Assembly: GCA_902464275.1 (NCBI GenBank)
Contig: CABQIK010000009.1
Location: forward strand, 1-63,833
DNA: 63,833 bases
Source of the DNA: an uncultured Alphaproteobacteria bacterium
GTDB taxonomy: Bacteria > Pseudomonadota > Alphaproteobacteria > RF32 > CAG-239
Direction: 5' to 3'
The notes beneath the pieces are model-generated. The model was not told the DNA's origin. It worked only from the letters and a program-made list of their open reading frames with translations, and did no database searches. A program made the translations under genes and the position numbers. Positions 40,673 through 49,281 of the stretch are shown piece after piece (position 1 is the stretch's first letter; every line of letters begins with the position of its first letter).

Positions 40673-41629
40673 ATGTTGCAATGGTTAAAAAAATTCTGTC
40701 TTCCTTCAGAGCTCAAAGCCAACGGTGTTTTAGGCATGAACGCGCGTAATTATAAAATTATTGCGCAAAACAACAGTCGCCGACTTTACCCACTGGTTGA
40801 TGACAAAGTGCAAACTAAAAAACTGGCGGCAAACTCCGGCATTAATACCCCGAAATTAATCGGCGTGATTGAATATCAGCATCAGGTTAAAGATTTTGTA
40901 AAATTAATTGCCGAACATCCGCAATTTGTGATTAAACCGGCACACGGCAGCGGCGGCAAAGGCGTTTTGGTTGTTAAACAATGGAGTGGCAATAAATTTA
41001 TTACCGCTTCCGGCAAAATTTTAACTTTTCAAGATGTTTACAAGCACATTTCCAACACATTAAGCGGATTATTCAGCTTAGGCGGGCAGTACGATGTGGC
41101 TTTGATTGAAGAAATGGTGCATTTCAGCAATATGTTTAAAAACTTCAGTTATCAGGGCGTGCCTGACGTGCGGATTATTGTTTACAAAGGCTACCCCGCC
41201 ATGTCAATGATGAGACTTGCCACTGCCGAATCGGGCGGAAGAGCCAATTTGCATCAGGGCGCGGTCGGCGTAGGGTTGGATATTAAAACCGGCAAAACCT
41301 TAAACGCGGTAATGCACAATGTGCCGATTACCACTCACCCCGATACCGGAGCCGATTTAAAAACTCTGGTGGTGCCAAACTGGCGCGAGCATTTGCTTAT
41401 TGGAGCAAAATCTTATGAAATGACCGGCTTGGGATATTTGGGCGCCGATATCGTAATGGACGAAGACAGCGGACCGATGATGTTGGAGTTAAACGCCCGT
41501 CCGGGGCTTGCCATTCAAATTGCCAACGGCAACGGCTTAATCAACGCCATTAAAAAAATTGATAAAACTTATCCGCACAACTTAACTGCCGAAGAAAGAG
41601 TTGATTTTATCTTGAATCAGGCAAAATAA
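40673..41629 (+). CDS. alpha-L-glutamate ligase-like ATP-grasp protein
   Basis: A 318-residue ATP-grasp enzyme related to RimK. The glycine-rich ATP loop is F-V-I-K-P-A-H-G-S-G-G-K-G-V-L-V (about 83-98), and the metal-binding end is M-M-L-E-L-N-A-R-P-G-L (about 276-286). Such ligases join an amino acid, often glutamate, to a carboxylate with ATP hydrolysis. It starts immediately after the stop of the membrane partner, so the three genes form one operon. Substrate unknown. Confidence 0.88.
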   Translation: MLQWLKKFCLPSELKANGVLGMNARNYKIIAQNNSRRLYPLVDDKVQTKKLAANSGINTPKLIGVIEYQHQVKDFVKLIAEHPQFVIKPAHGSGGKGVLVVKQWSGNKFITASGKILTFQDVYKHISNTLSGLFSLGGQYDVALIEEMVHFSNMFKNFSYQGVPDVRIIVYKGYPAMSMMRLATAESGGRANLHQGAVGVGLDIKTGKTLNAVMHNVPITTHPDTGADLKTLVVPNWREHLLIGAKSYEMTGLGYLGADIVMDEDSGPMMLELNARPGLAIQIANGNGLINAIKKIDKTYPHNLTAEERVDFILNQAK

Positions 41630-41672
41630 AAACCTACATAAAAAACAGAAAAACTTATATTGAAAGGATTTT

Positions 41673-42281
41673 ATGATGGCAGAATTACTTAAAAAATCTG
41701 AAACCAAAAACTTAGGAAAATCCGAAACCAAAAATTTGGCAACGGAAGAAAAAAAGCAACTCGGCGTAAGCGCAACCCGTTCTAAAAAAATTAAACACTC
41801 ATATCAGGTAAAAGACGCTGAAAACGCTTTGGTGTTAAAGCTTAAAAACGGCGATGTGGTTATTGAAATGTACCCCGATGAGGCTCCGAACCATGTTAAA
41901 CGTATTAAAGAGCTGGTTCGCAAAGGCTTTTACAACGGTTTAAAATTTCATCGCGTAATTGACGGATTTATGGCGCAAACCGGATGCCCGCTCGGAACCG
42001 GAACCGGCGGCAGCGGTCAAAAGCTTAAAGCCGAATTTAACCGCAAACCTCATAAGCGCGGCACGGTTTCAATGGCAAGAGCAATGAATCCGGATTCTGC
42101 CGACAGCCAATTTTTTATTTGCTTTGCCGACTGCCCGTGGCTTAACGGTCAGTATACCGTTTGGGGCGAAGTTACTTCCGGCATGGAATATGTTGACGCT
42201 ATTAAGCGCGGCGAGGGCATGAACGGCATGGTAACAAATCCTGATGAAATTATCAGCATGGCGGTAATTGCCGATTTATAA
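41673..42281 (+). CDS. cyclophilin-type peptidyl-prolyl isomerase
   Basis: A 202-residue protein. After a Lys/Glu-rich extension of about 45 residues, which includes a doubled K-S-E-T-K-N-L motif, comes a bacterial cyclophilin domain: F-H-R-V-I-D-G-F-M-A-Q-T-G-C-P-L-G-T-G-T-G-G-S (active-site Arg and Gln), M-A-R-A-M-N-P-D-S-A-D-S-Q-F-F-I-C and the W-L-N-G-Q-Y-T-V-W-G-E-V segment. It catalyses cis-trans isomerisation of prolyl bonds. No signal peptide, so cytoplasmic. AAAGGA precedes two adjacent in-frame ATGs (41673, 41676). A terminator follows. Confidence 0.93.
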   Translation: MMAELLKKSETKNLGKSETKNLATEEKKQLGVSATRSKKIKHSYQVKDAENALVLKLKNGDVVIEMYPDEAPNHVKRIKELVRKGFYNGLKFHRVIDGFMAQTGCPLGTGTGGSGQKLKAEFNRKPHKRGTVSMARAMNPDSADSQFFICFADCPWLNGQYTVWGEVTSGMEYVDAIKRGEGMNGMVTNPDEIISMAVIADL

Positions 42282-42300
42282 AATTTGATAATATTTATTT

Positions 42301-42333
42301 AAGGCTTACGACATACTCCGTAAGCCTTTTTTT
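42301..42333 (+). terminator. intrinsic terminator after the cyclophilin gene
   Basis: AAGGCTTACG and CGTAAGCCTT make a 10-bp stem followed by TTTTTTT. Confidence 0.88.
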
Positions 42334-42417
42334 GCATATTTACGGTTCTTAAAAAGCTTGTTTTTCTTTGACATTGCGATTATTTGTTTTATTATGCTTT
42401 AAGTATATGAGGAAAAT

Positions 42418-43527
42418 ATGGAAGCAACGCTTAATTTTAACATCAACAATAAAACCCTGAATATTTCAGCATCAGGCGATTTTGTTGAGTTCAAAAACAA
42501 TCAAAAACTGTTAAGCCTTGCAAAGTCAGCTGAAATTACCGCAATTAACATAACTTCAGACAACCTCGGAAAATGGGATTCATCGTTGTTGCTGATTTTG
42601 TTTGAGCTAAAACAAATTGCTGCCGGTCGCCAAATTAAATTTACCGCCGCTGATATGCCGGCAGGGCTTAATCGTATGTTGGAACTTGCTTTGGCGGTTT
42701 CTCCCAATCATGATATTCAAGCCGCTTCAAAAGAAACTTTTTTAGATAAATTCGGCGGCAAATGTATAAATTTATACCGCGTATTTTGCAAAGGCTTAAA
42801 ATTTACGCTTGAAAACCTGAGTGCGTTGCAAAAATTTATTACCGGCAAAACCGTTACCCGCTACGTTGATTTTTTGTTTGCACTGGAAGATTGCGGACCT
42901 AAGGCTGTCAGCATTGTGTCTTTAATCAGTTTTATGGTCGGGCTGATTTTAGCTTTTGTCGGCGCATTGCAACTCAAAACGTTTGGCGCACAAGTGTATG
43001 TGGCAAGCTTGGTTACCATAGGTATGATACGTATTATGGGGGCAATCATGGTCGGAATTATCATGGCCGGCCGCACTGGAGCATCGTTTGCGGCAACATT
43101 AGGCACCATGCAGGTTAATGAGGAAATTGACGCCTTAAAAACCATGGGCATTCCGATTACGGAATTTTTGGTATTACCAAGACTTGTCGCGCTGGTTTTA
43201 GTTATGCCGCTTCTTACCATGTTGGCCGATTTTGCCGGTATGCTAGGCGGCGCCTCGGTCGGGGTGCTGCTTTTGGATATTCCGGCGAGCGAATATTGGA
43301 AATATTCATGGCAGGCGTGGAATATGACCAACTTCGGGGTGGGAATTTTTCATGGCTTTGTGTTTGGTTTTATTATCGCTTTATGCGGTTGTTACTACGG
43401 TATTAACAGCGGGCGCAATGCCGACGGAGTTGGCATTGCCACCACCAAAGCCGTGGTATCGTCTATTGTGTGGATGATTATAGCCACCGGTATTATCACC
43501 TTTATTTTTGAAAGGCTCGGAATATGA
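42418..43527 (+). CDS. mlaE: MlaE-family ABC transporter permease with N-terminal STAS domain
   Basis: A 369-residue inner-membrane permease. Residues about 1-105 are a STAS-like domain (I-T-A-I-N-I-T-S-D-N-L-G-K-W-D-S-S-L), fused here rather than encoded separately as MlaB. The rest has about five helices with the family motif G-R-T-G-A-S-F-A-A-T-L-G-T-M-Q-V-N-E-E-I-D-A-L. MlaE with MlaF and MlaD moves phospholipids between the outer and inner membranes to keep outer-membrane asymmetry. It overlaps the ATPase gene by 4 bp (ATGA). Confidence 0.93.
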   Translation: MEATLNFNINNKTLNISASGDFVEFKNNQKLLSLAKSAEITAINITSDNLGKWDSSLLLILFELKQIAAGRQIKFTAADMPAGLNRMLELALAVSPNHDIQAASKETFLDKFGGKCINLYRVFCKGLKFTLENLSALQKFITGKTVTRYVDFLFALEDCGPKAVSIVSLISFMVGLILAFVGALQLKTFGAQVYVASLVTIGMIRIMGAIMVGIIMAGRTGASFAATLGTMQVNEEIDALKTMGIPITEFLVLPRLVALVLVMPLLTMLADFAGMLGGASVGVLLLDIPASEYWKYSWQAWNMTNFGVGIFHGFVFGFIIALCGCYYGINSGRNADGVGIATTKAVVSSIVWMIIATGIITFIFERLGI

Positions 43528-44291
43528 GCAAAGATAAAATAATTGCCGAAAATCTTAAAGTTGCTTACGGTGAAAAAGTAATTATCAAGCAGGCAAACTT
43601 TAGCGTTAAAGAAAATGATATTTTTATCATTATGGGCGGTTCGGGCTGCGGCAAAAGCAGCTTGCTCAGAGTTTTGACCGGATTAATGCCGCCGGCAGGA
43701 GGAACCTTTTTTGTAAACGGGATAAACTACCCTGAAGCTGATAAACTTGAACGGCTTGCCATTATGAAAAAAATCGGCATTTTATATCAAAGCGGCGGGC
43801 TATTCTCGTCAATGACGCTTGCCGAAAATATTGCCCTGCCCTTACAAAAATACAGCAATTATCCGCCTGATGTAATTGATGAGTTGGTTAATTTGAAATT
43901 AGCTTTAGTCGGGCTTGCCGGTTATAATGATTATTATCCGGCGGAAATCAGCGGCGGCATGAAAAAGCGCGCCGGTTTGGCCAGAGCTTTGGCGCTTGAC
44001 CCTGAAATTGTGTATTTTGACGAGCCGTCAGCCGGTTTAGACCCCGTCAGCTCAGCGCGGCTTGATAATTTGATGAAAGATATTAACCAAAACTTAGGCA
44101 CAACCTTAGTAGTGGTTACACACGAGCTTGATTCTATTTTTGATATCGGCACCAACGCGATTTTTATTGACGCTGCAAGCAAGAGCATTACCGCGCACGG
44201 CAACCCGCATGAACTACTTAAAAATCCGCCGAATCAGGCTGTATTAAACTTTTTAACCAGAGGTAACAACGATGAAAAAAGAACCAAATAA
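43524..44291 (+). CDS. mlaF: MlaF-family ABC transporter ATPase
   Basis: A 255-residue ATP-binding subunit. Walker A is G-G-S-G-C-G-K-S-S-L, the signature is I-S-G-G-M-K-K-R-A-G-L-A-R-A, with M-K-K-R as typical for Mla-type ATPases, and Walker B is I-V-Y-F-D-E-P-S-A-G-L-D-P followed by the H-loop V-V-T-H-E. It powers phospholipid transport with the permease. The next gene starts 20 bp inside it. Confidence 0.95.
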   Translation: MSKDKIIAENLKVAYGEKVIIKQANFSVKENDIFIIMGGSGCGKSSLLRVLTGLMPPAGGTFFVNGINYPEADKLERLAIMKKIGILYQSGGLFSSMTLAENIALPLQKYSNYPPDVIDELVNLKLALVGLAGYNDYYPAEISGGMKKRAGLARALALDPEIVYFDEPSAGLDPVSSARLDNLMKDINQNLGTTLVVVTHELDSIFDIGTNAIFIDAASKSITAHGNPHELLKNPPNQAVLNFLTRGNNDEKRTK

Positions 44292-45060
44292 AAAAAGAAT
44301 CGCCCTTTTTGTAATTTTAGGCTTTGCGATTATGGCGTTAATCATCTTAAAAAATGTGGCGGATAAAATTGTTACCGACCGTCGCAATTTGGCAATTATG
44401 TATTTTTCCGAATCCATTAAAGGGCTAACCGTAGGCTCGCCGGTGGTATATGAGGGGGTGCAAGTCGGCAAAGTGGTTAATATTGAAATTATTACCGACC
44501 CTAAAACTTTGGAGTTCAGCATTCCGGTTTATGTGCGTTTTTCAGAAGACGGCAATATCGGCTCCATGGGAGCGCGGCGCAAAATGAGCAGGCGCGATGT
44601 TTTGCATGTGCTGATACAAAAAGGTTTGCGCGCTCGTCTTACCACTCAAAACTTATTAACCGGACAGCTGATGATTGAGCTTTTGATGATGCCGGATACG
44701 CCGATTAATTTAAGACAAGAGCCGAACGGAGAGCATATTTTTGAAATTCCGACCACACTTTCGGCTTTGGGCGGGCTTTCAAAAGATTTGCAGGATTTGC
44801 CGTTAAAGCAAATTGTGGCGCGTTCCGATAACATTTTGTCAGAGATGGAAACGCAGCTGCCGATTATTTTGCCGCAGTTTGCCGATTTGGGCAAAAAATT
44901 AAACGACTTTACCGATAATTCATTGCCGCAAACCGAACAGACGCTTAATCAGCTTGACCGCACCTTGAAAGACGTGAGCGCGGCGGCTAAATCAGTTAAA
45001 AATTTAACCGATTATTTGGAGCGCCACCCTGACGCCCTTCTTAAAGGCAAAAAGGAATAA
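44272..45060 (+). CDS. mlaD: MlaD-like MCE-domain protein
   Basis: A 262-residue protein with one N-terminal membrane helix (about 9-28) and a periplasmic MCE domain (about 38-120) containing I-K-G-L-T-V-G-S-P-V-V-Y-E-G-V-Q-V-G-K-V. MCE domains form hexameric lipid channels. The C-terminal 110 residues are helical and could make the long pore seen in longer MCE proteins of the PqiB type. It ends 4 bp before the PqiC-like lipoprotein gene. Confidence 0.92.
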   Translation: MKKEPNKKRIALFVILGFAIMALIILKNVADKIVTDRRNLAIMYFSESIKGLTVGSPVVYEGVQVGKVVNIEIITDPKTLEFSIPVYVRFSEDGNIGSMGARRKMSRRDVLHVLIQKGLRARLTTQNLLTGQLMIELLMMPDTPINLRQEPNGEHIFEIPTTLSALGGLSKDLQDLPLKQIVARSDNILSEMETQLPIILPQFADLGKKLNDFTDNSLPQTEQTLNQLDRTLKDVSAAAKSVKNLTDYLERHPDALLKGKKE

Positions 45061-45064
45061 AAAC

Positions 45065-45634
45065 ATGAAAAAAATTGTTGCACTGATTTTGTTGCTGCCC
45101 ACCCTCACCGCTTGTTTAGGCTCAACCCCGAACAGCCGCTTTTATATGTTAGAAAATACCAAAAATCCGGCGGTGGTTTCTGATAAAAAAATTAATATTG
45201 CGGTGCAAGACGTCAACTTTCCGCAATATCTTGACCGTCCGCAAATTGTGCTGCAACAACCGGATAATCCTGAAATTAAAATAGCGGAATTTGACCGATG
45301 GGCGGCCGATTTCGGAACCATGTTGCAAAACCGCCTGATTGACAACCTGCAAAGTGCTTTGCCGAACGCGGATATTAAGCCGCTTGCCTTTGGCAACAAG
45401 CCTAAATTTATTGTTAAGCTGACGATTGAAAAATTTGGCGGCTGGCTCAATGAAAACGCTTACCTGCAAGGCAACTGGCAGATTGTAAATACAAGAGGCA
45501 AACTGCTAACGGAGCAAAACTTTAACTTATCTGATAAGGTCGGCAACAATTACGGCTCTTATGTTCAGGCGCAAAGCCGGTTGTTGGCGCAGGTTGCCGA
45601 CGATATTGCCAAACGAATCGGCAAGTTGCACTAA
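45065..45634 (+). CDS. ABC-type transport auxiliary lipoprotein, PqiC-like
   Basis: A 189-residue lipoprotein with the lipobox L-T-A-C (Cys17). The mature protein matches the PqiC/ABC_trans_aux family (PF03886): S-R-F-Y-M-L near the start, I-N-I-A-V-Q-D-V-N-F-P-Q-Y-L-D-R-P-Q-I-V and the helix R-W-A-A-D-F-G-T-M-L-Q-N-R-L. These lipoproteins sit in the outer membrane and dock MCE channels. It replaces MlaC/MlaA in this operon, so the transporter is a hybrid of Mla and Pqi designs, which is common in Alphaproteobacteria. Confidence 0.88.
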   Translation: MKKIVALILLLPTLTACLGSTPNSRFYMLENTKNPAVVSDKKINIAVQDVNFPQYLDRPQIVLQQPDNPEIKIAEFDRWAADFGTMLQNRLIDNLQSALPNADIKPLAFGNKPKFIVKLTIEKFGGWLNENAYLQGNWQIVNTRGKLLTEQNFNLSDKVGNNYGSYVQAQSRLLAQVADDIAKRIGKLH

Positions 45635-45659
45635 AATAAATTTATATAGGACTTTAACT

Positions 45660-46523
45660 ATGACTGTTTTTCAAATTTTTATCGGTTTACTCATTATGAG
45701 TTCAATGATTATCCGTCCGTTTTTATATAAGCCGGCGGCAAAATTTTTTCCGGCGGAAATGTCGGCGGCGTTCACCAGTACATGGCTCATGCTCGGCTTG
45801 GCTGTCACTTTCCCGATATTCGGACATTTGCTTACGGACAATTTTAATCAAACCATCAGCTCGCCGTATTTGTTGCTTAGCGTGGCTAAGGGCTTACTGC
45901 TGTGGTGGCTTATTAAATTGCAACAGATTGTAAACAAAGAAAGCACATCGTCATCAGTATTTTTCGGATTTATCGCTTTGGCTTTAGGCTCGCTTGCCAA
46001 CAACTTGTTTTTCCATGAAGGCTTAAAAATCTTTCAGCTCGTGTGCATTTGCGGCTTTGGAATATTGGGCGTTTTGTTTATGCTTAAAGGCGACGCCCGC
46101 CGCTTGTCGGTTAAGGGGCAAATTTCATTTTGGCTTATAGTTTTGTTTGCCGCAACATTCAGCGTTACCGACCACTTGGCCATTCCGCAAATCGGGTGGT
46201 ATCCGCATTTGCTGTTTTCATCGGCGGTAATGTTCGGAGCCGCTTTGCTGCACGGAATTTCAAAGCAAGATTTTAAAAACATTTTCCGCGATAAAAATTT
46301 AGCGGTCGCCGGAGCTTTTTACGTAGTGTCAGAATTTTTGATTATATATTCGTCAATCAACCTACTACCGGTTTCATTTGTGGCGGTGTTTATGCGCCTT
46401 GCCGCACCGACGGTTATGGTTATTTCAGCCTTAAAATACAAAGAACAAAGTTGGCAAAATCAGATTATTTTCGGGTTAACCGCATTGGCTTTGGCCGTAC
46501 CGCTGATTTTTATTAAAGGATAA
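45660..46523 (+). CDS. DMT/EamA-like transporter
   Basis: A 287-residue protein with about ten membrane helices in two five-helix halves, the plan of drug/metabolite transporters. The last helices carry L-P-V-S-F-V-A-V-F-M-R-L-A-A-P, the usual place of the conserved EamA segment before the final helix. Substrate unknown. ATG 45660 follows ATATAGGACT. It ends 3 bp before alr, so the two are likely cotranscribed; transport of an amino acid or cell-wall precursor is possible but unproved. Confidence 0.75.
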   Translation: MTVFQIFIGLLIMSSMIIRPFLYKPAAKFFPAEMSAAFTSTWLMLGLAVTFPIFGHLLTDNFNQTISSPYLLLSVAKGLLLWWLIKLQQIVNKESTSSSVFFGFIALALGSLANNLFFHEGLKIFQLVCICGFGILGVLFMLKGDARRLSVKGQISFWLIVLFAATFSVTDHLAIPQIGWYPHLLFSSAVMFGAALLHGISKQDFKNIFRDKNLAVAGAFYVVSEFLIIYSSINLLPVSFVAVFMRLAAPTVMVISALKYKEQSWQNQIIFGLTALALAVPLIFIKG

Positions 46524-46526
46524 AAA

Positions 46527-47636
46527 ATGAGTATACTGACCAGACCGACTTTACAAATAAATTTAGATAATCTGTTAAAAAATTATCGGGTTTTACAAAA
46601 AATTGCCGCTCCGGCCGTTTGCGCCGCGGTAATAAAAGATGACGCCTACGGCTTGGGCGCCGAAATAATTGCCCCGCTGTTATATAACAAGGTCAACTGT
46701 CGTCATTTTTTTGCGGCGCACGCTTGCGAAGGCGCTAAAATTGCTCCGTTGGCGCCGCAAGCAACGATTTATGTTTTGCAGGGAATCGGTAACGACTGTT
46801 TGGCGGAATTTATAAAATATCCGCAATTAATACCGGTTATCAGCGCGCCGGAAATGCTTAATTTTTGGCAACAAAACCGTTCTGACGAGCGCAAAGCGGT
46901 TATTCAGGTTGAAACCGGCTTAAACCGCCTCGGCTTTAGAGAAGCCGACTTAAAAAAGCTAAGCGCGCAAGATAAAGCCGGGTTTGGAATGGTGATGTCG
47001 CACCTTGCCTGCGGCGATGAAAAAGACCATTTTATGAACGCTTACCAACTGGAGCATTTTAAGCGGATTAAAAACAAGTATTTTCCGAAATTGCCCGCTT
47101 CATTATCCGCCTCAGACGGAGTATTTTTAGGCGGCGAATTTAAGCAAAACATGGTGCGTTTGGGCGCGGCCATGTACGGCATTAACACCGCGCCGTATCG
47201 CGAAAACCAAATGCAAAACGTGGTAACGGTTACCGCTCCGGTTTTGCAAATTACGGATTTGCCGGTCGGGCAGTTTGTGGGTTATTCTGCCACTTATCGC
47301 GCCAACACCAAACGCAAAATCGCGATTGTTTCCATAGGCTACGGCGACGGTTTGCCGCGCTCGCTTTCAAATGTGGGCAAAGTGTTTTTTAAGGTTGGCA
47401 AAAGCTTAACTGAAGCGCGCATTATCGGCCGGGTTTCAATGGATAACATTATTTGCGATGTTTCGGATGTTAAAAATTTGCAAGTCGGCGATACCGCTTA
47501 TCTTGTCAGCGAATTTTACACCGCAGACGATATGGGACGCGACGGAGGAACAATTTCATACGAGATTATCTCGGCTTTAGGCAAAAACCCACGCTTTAAG
47601 CGCGAGTATATTTTAAAAAATGATTATAAAAACTGA
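46527..47636 (+). CDS. alr: alanine racemase
   Basis: A 369-residue PLP enzyme that interconverts L- and D-alanine for peptidoglycan. The PLP lysine is Lys37 in A-V-I-K-D-D-A-Y-G-L-G, where most family members have A-D-A-Y-G-H-G. The second-base Tyr lies in I-V-S-I-G-Y-G-D-G-L-P-R-S, and G-R-V-S-M-D-N-I supplies the family's C-terminal motif. Length is normal. It follows the DMT-type transporter gene by 3 bp. Confidence 0.96.
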   Translation: MSILTRPTLQINLDNLLKNYRVLQKIAAPAVCAAVIKDDAYGLGAEIIAPLLYNKVNCRHFFAAHACEGAKIAPLAPQATIYVLQGIGNDCLAEFIKYPQLIPVISAPEMLNFWQQNRSDERKAVIQVETGLNRLGFREADLKKLSAQDKAGFGMVMSHLACGDEKDHFMNAYQLEHFKRIKNKYFPKLPASLSASDGVFLGGEFKQNMVRLGAAMYGINTAPYRENQMQNVVTVTAPVLQITDLPVGQFVGYSATYRANTKRKIAIVSIGYGDGLPRSLSNVGKVFFKVGKSLTEARIIGRVSMDNIICDVSDVKNLQVGDTAYLVSEFYTADDMGRDGGTISYEIISALGKNPRFKREYILKNDYKN

Positions 47637-47717
47637 TACAATCCGTTTATTTTCAGTTGCAAAAGTAAAAAAAATAAGGTAAACTTAAAAAATAAGGATA
47701 GTTTGAGGAGATTGTGC

Positions 47718-48191
47718 ATGTTTATGTCAGTAATTTTAGTCCTTTTGACCATGTTATTGCCTGTGGCTGACGCGCAGGCGGCATGCGGAATGTCATGTAC
47801 AAATCCTTTCACTTGCGCCTCTTTGGGGTATGAAAAAAATATGGAATGTTATGAAGGGGCAATTTTATGCCCGCTTGATACTTCATATAAGTGGTGCAAA
47901 AAATACACTTGCGCGGACGGTCGTTATGAAAAGTCGCCTTCGGCGGCTACGGGTGGTTACACCTGTGATGTGGTTGATTATCACGGGCTGACTTGTTATG
48001 ACTGTTACCTTGATAAGTGCGGACCGGGTGAATATAACAAGGAAACTTGTTGGGAGGGAAAATTATGGAATCTAGCTTCCGATCCTACTACTTGTTCTCA
48101 GCTTGGTTATACTGACAGCGCGGATGATTGCACCAATTATCTGGCTTGTCCGGCTGACCACAAAAAGGTTAAATGTTTTCCCGAAGGTTAA
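47718..48191 (+). CDS. Cys-rich exported protein with C-x-x-L-G-Y modules
   Basis: A 157-residue exported protein. The signal peptide ends near A-D-A-Q-A-A-C. The mature part holds about 19 Cys residues and two copies of a module: C-A-S-L-G-Y...C...L-C-P-L-D-T-S-Y-K-W-C and C-S-Q-L-G-Y...C...A-C-P-A-D-H-K-K-V-K-C. Between them is a region with C-Y-D-C. All cysteines are probably paired. The module recurs in the next gene. ATG 47718 is chosen over upstream TTG codons because GAGGAG (47705-47710) is 7 bp before it. Function unknown; surface attachment is possible. Confidence 0.75.
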   Translation: MFMSVILVLLTMLLPVADAQAACGMSCTNPFTCASLGYEKNMECYEGAILCPLDTSYKWCKKYTCADGRYEKSPSAATGGYTCDVVDYHGLTCYDCYLDKCGPGEYNKETCWEGKLWNLASDPTTCSQLGYTDSADDCTNYLACPADHKKVKCFPEG

Positions 48192-48217
48192 AGTAAAGTT
48201 TTATGAGGAGTAAAAAT

Positions 48218-49276
48218 ATGCGTTTTACCAACATTCTTTTAAACACCACATTATTTACGGCGGCTTTCGGCGTTCATAATGCTTTGGCTCAAGTAAACTG
48301 TAATCAGATTCCCAGTTGCGCCGAATTAGGCTATTCTAATGACGCTAAAACCTGTAGCGGCAGTTGGCTTTATTGCCCGTTTAACAGTGCTTATAAAAAA
48401 TGCGTGCCGAGCGAAAATTCATGCGATGGTTTTACTAAGGACGATAAAACTCAATGGTGCAAAACTATTGTTCCGTGCGCAAACGATTCAAGTTTAACCC
48501 TGTGCGCTGATTTAATTGAAAACGACTGTTCTGAATTTACTCTTGACAATTGCAGTCCGAACGGTATTTGCGATTGGTGCTATTCAAAAGGGACTGTTAA
48601 ATTCAAAATTAAAAGCTGTATAGGCAAACGCGTTCACACCACCATCAACGGCGTGGATGGGTGCCACCGTTATTATGATAACTGTGAAGAAGCCGGATTT
48701 TTCACTATGGCGGATGACAAACCTTGCGGTGCAGCTTCCGCTTATGCTGTCAGCGCAACCGGTGGTCAACATAGTTGTTATGCTGAAGAATGTATTATTT
48801 GCAAAACCACTTGCTCTGAAGAACAAACTCCTTCTTGCATGCAACAATGCAATATTATGGAAGATGCTTGCAAAGAAGGTGATACAGCATGTTTAAGAGA
48901 AGCTGCTGAATTTTGTAACACTTGCTATTATGCTCACTACAGTGAGGTCTGCACGGATTCAAAAGGAAAAACAACTGTTACAGAGACTAATACCGAACAA
49001 CATCAATGTGAGCAAGCATATGATCATGGCAATACTGTCACAACCGGTAAAAACTCGCATGGCGTTGGTGGTGGCGGTGCAAATTGTACTGCCTCTGAGG
49101 ATTGTTACTCCGGCGCAACTGAAGGCGGCAGTATACAAGCTTGCTTAACATGTAATTATGCTTATAACATGCAAGATGAATCAATGATGATTGCATCACT
49201 CAGTAAAGAAGAAGCTCGCCAGAAATATTGCCAAAGTAAAATAGATTATGACGATTTTCCGGTTTATAACTCATAA
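48218..49276 (+). CDS. large Cys-rich exported protein with C-x-x-L-G-Y module
   Basis: A 352-residue exported protein (signal cleavage near A-L-A-Q). The mature N-terminus carries the same module as its neighbour: C-A-E-L-G-Y-S-N-D-A-K-T-C-S-G-S-W...Y-C-P-F-N-S-A-Y-K-K-C. Some 35 further Cys residues follow, many as C-x-x-C (C-I-I-C, C-D-W-C, C-L-T-C), and a Gly-rich turn (G-V-G-G-G-G-A). No enzyme motif is seen. GAGGAG lies 7 bp before ATG 48218. It is 26 bp after the smaller Cys-rich gene and 5 bp before a nucleotidyltransferase-like gene, so the four genes to 50783 may form one transcript. Confidence 0.75.
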   Translation: MRFTNILLNTTLFTAAFGVHNALAQVNCNQIPSCAELGYSNDAKTCSGSWLYCPFNSAYKKCVPSENSCDGFTKDDKTQWCKTIVPCANDSSLTLCADLIENDCSEFTLDNCSPNGICDWCYSKGTVKFKIKSCIGKRVHTTINGVDGCHRYYDNCEEAGFFTMADDKPCGAASAYAVSATGGQHSCYAEECIICKTTCSEEQTPSCMQQCNIMEDACKEGDTACLREAAEFCNTCYYAHYSEVCTDSKGKTTVTETNTEQHQCEQAYDHGNTVTTGKNSHGVGGGGANCTASEDCYSGATEGGSIQACLTCNYAYNMQDESMMIASLSKEEARQKYCQSKIDYDDFPVYNS

Positions 49277-49281
49277 GCAAT

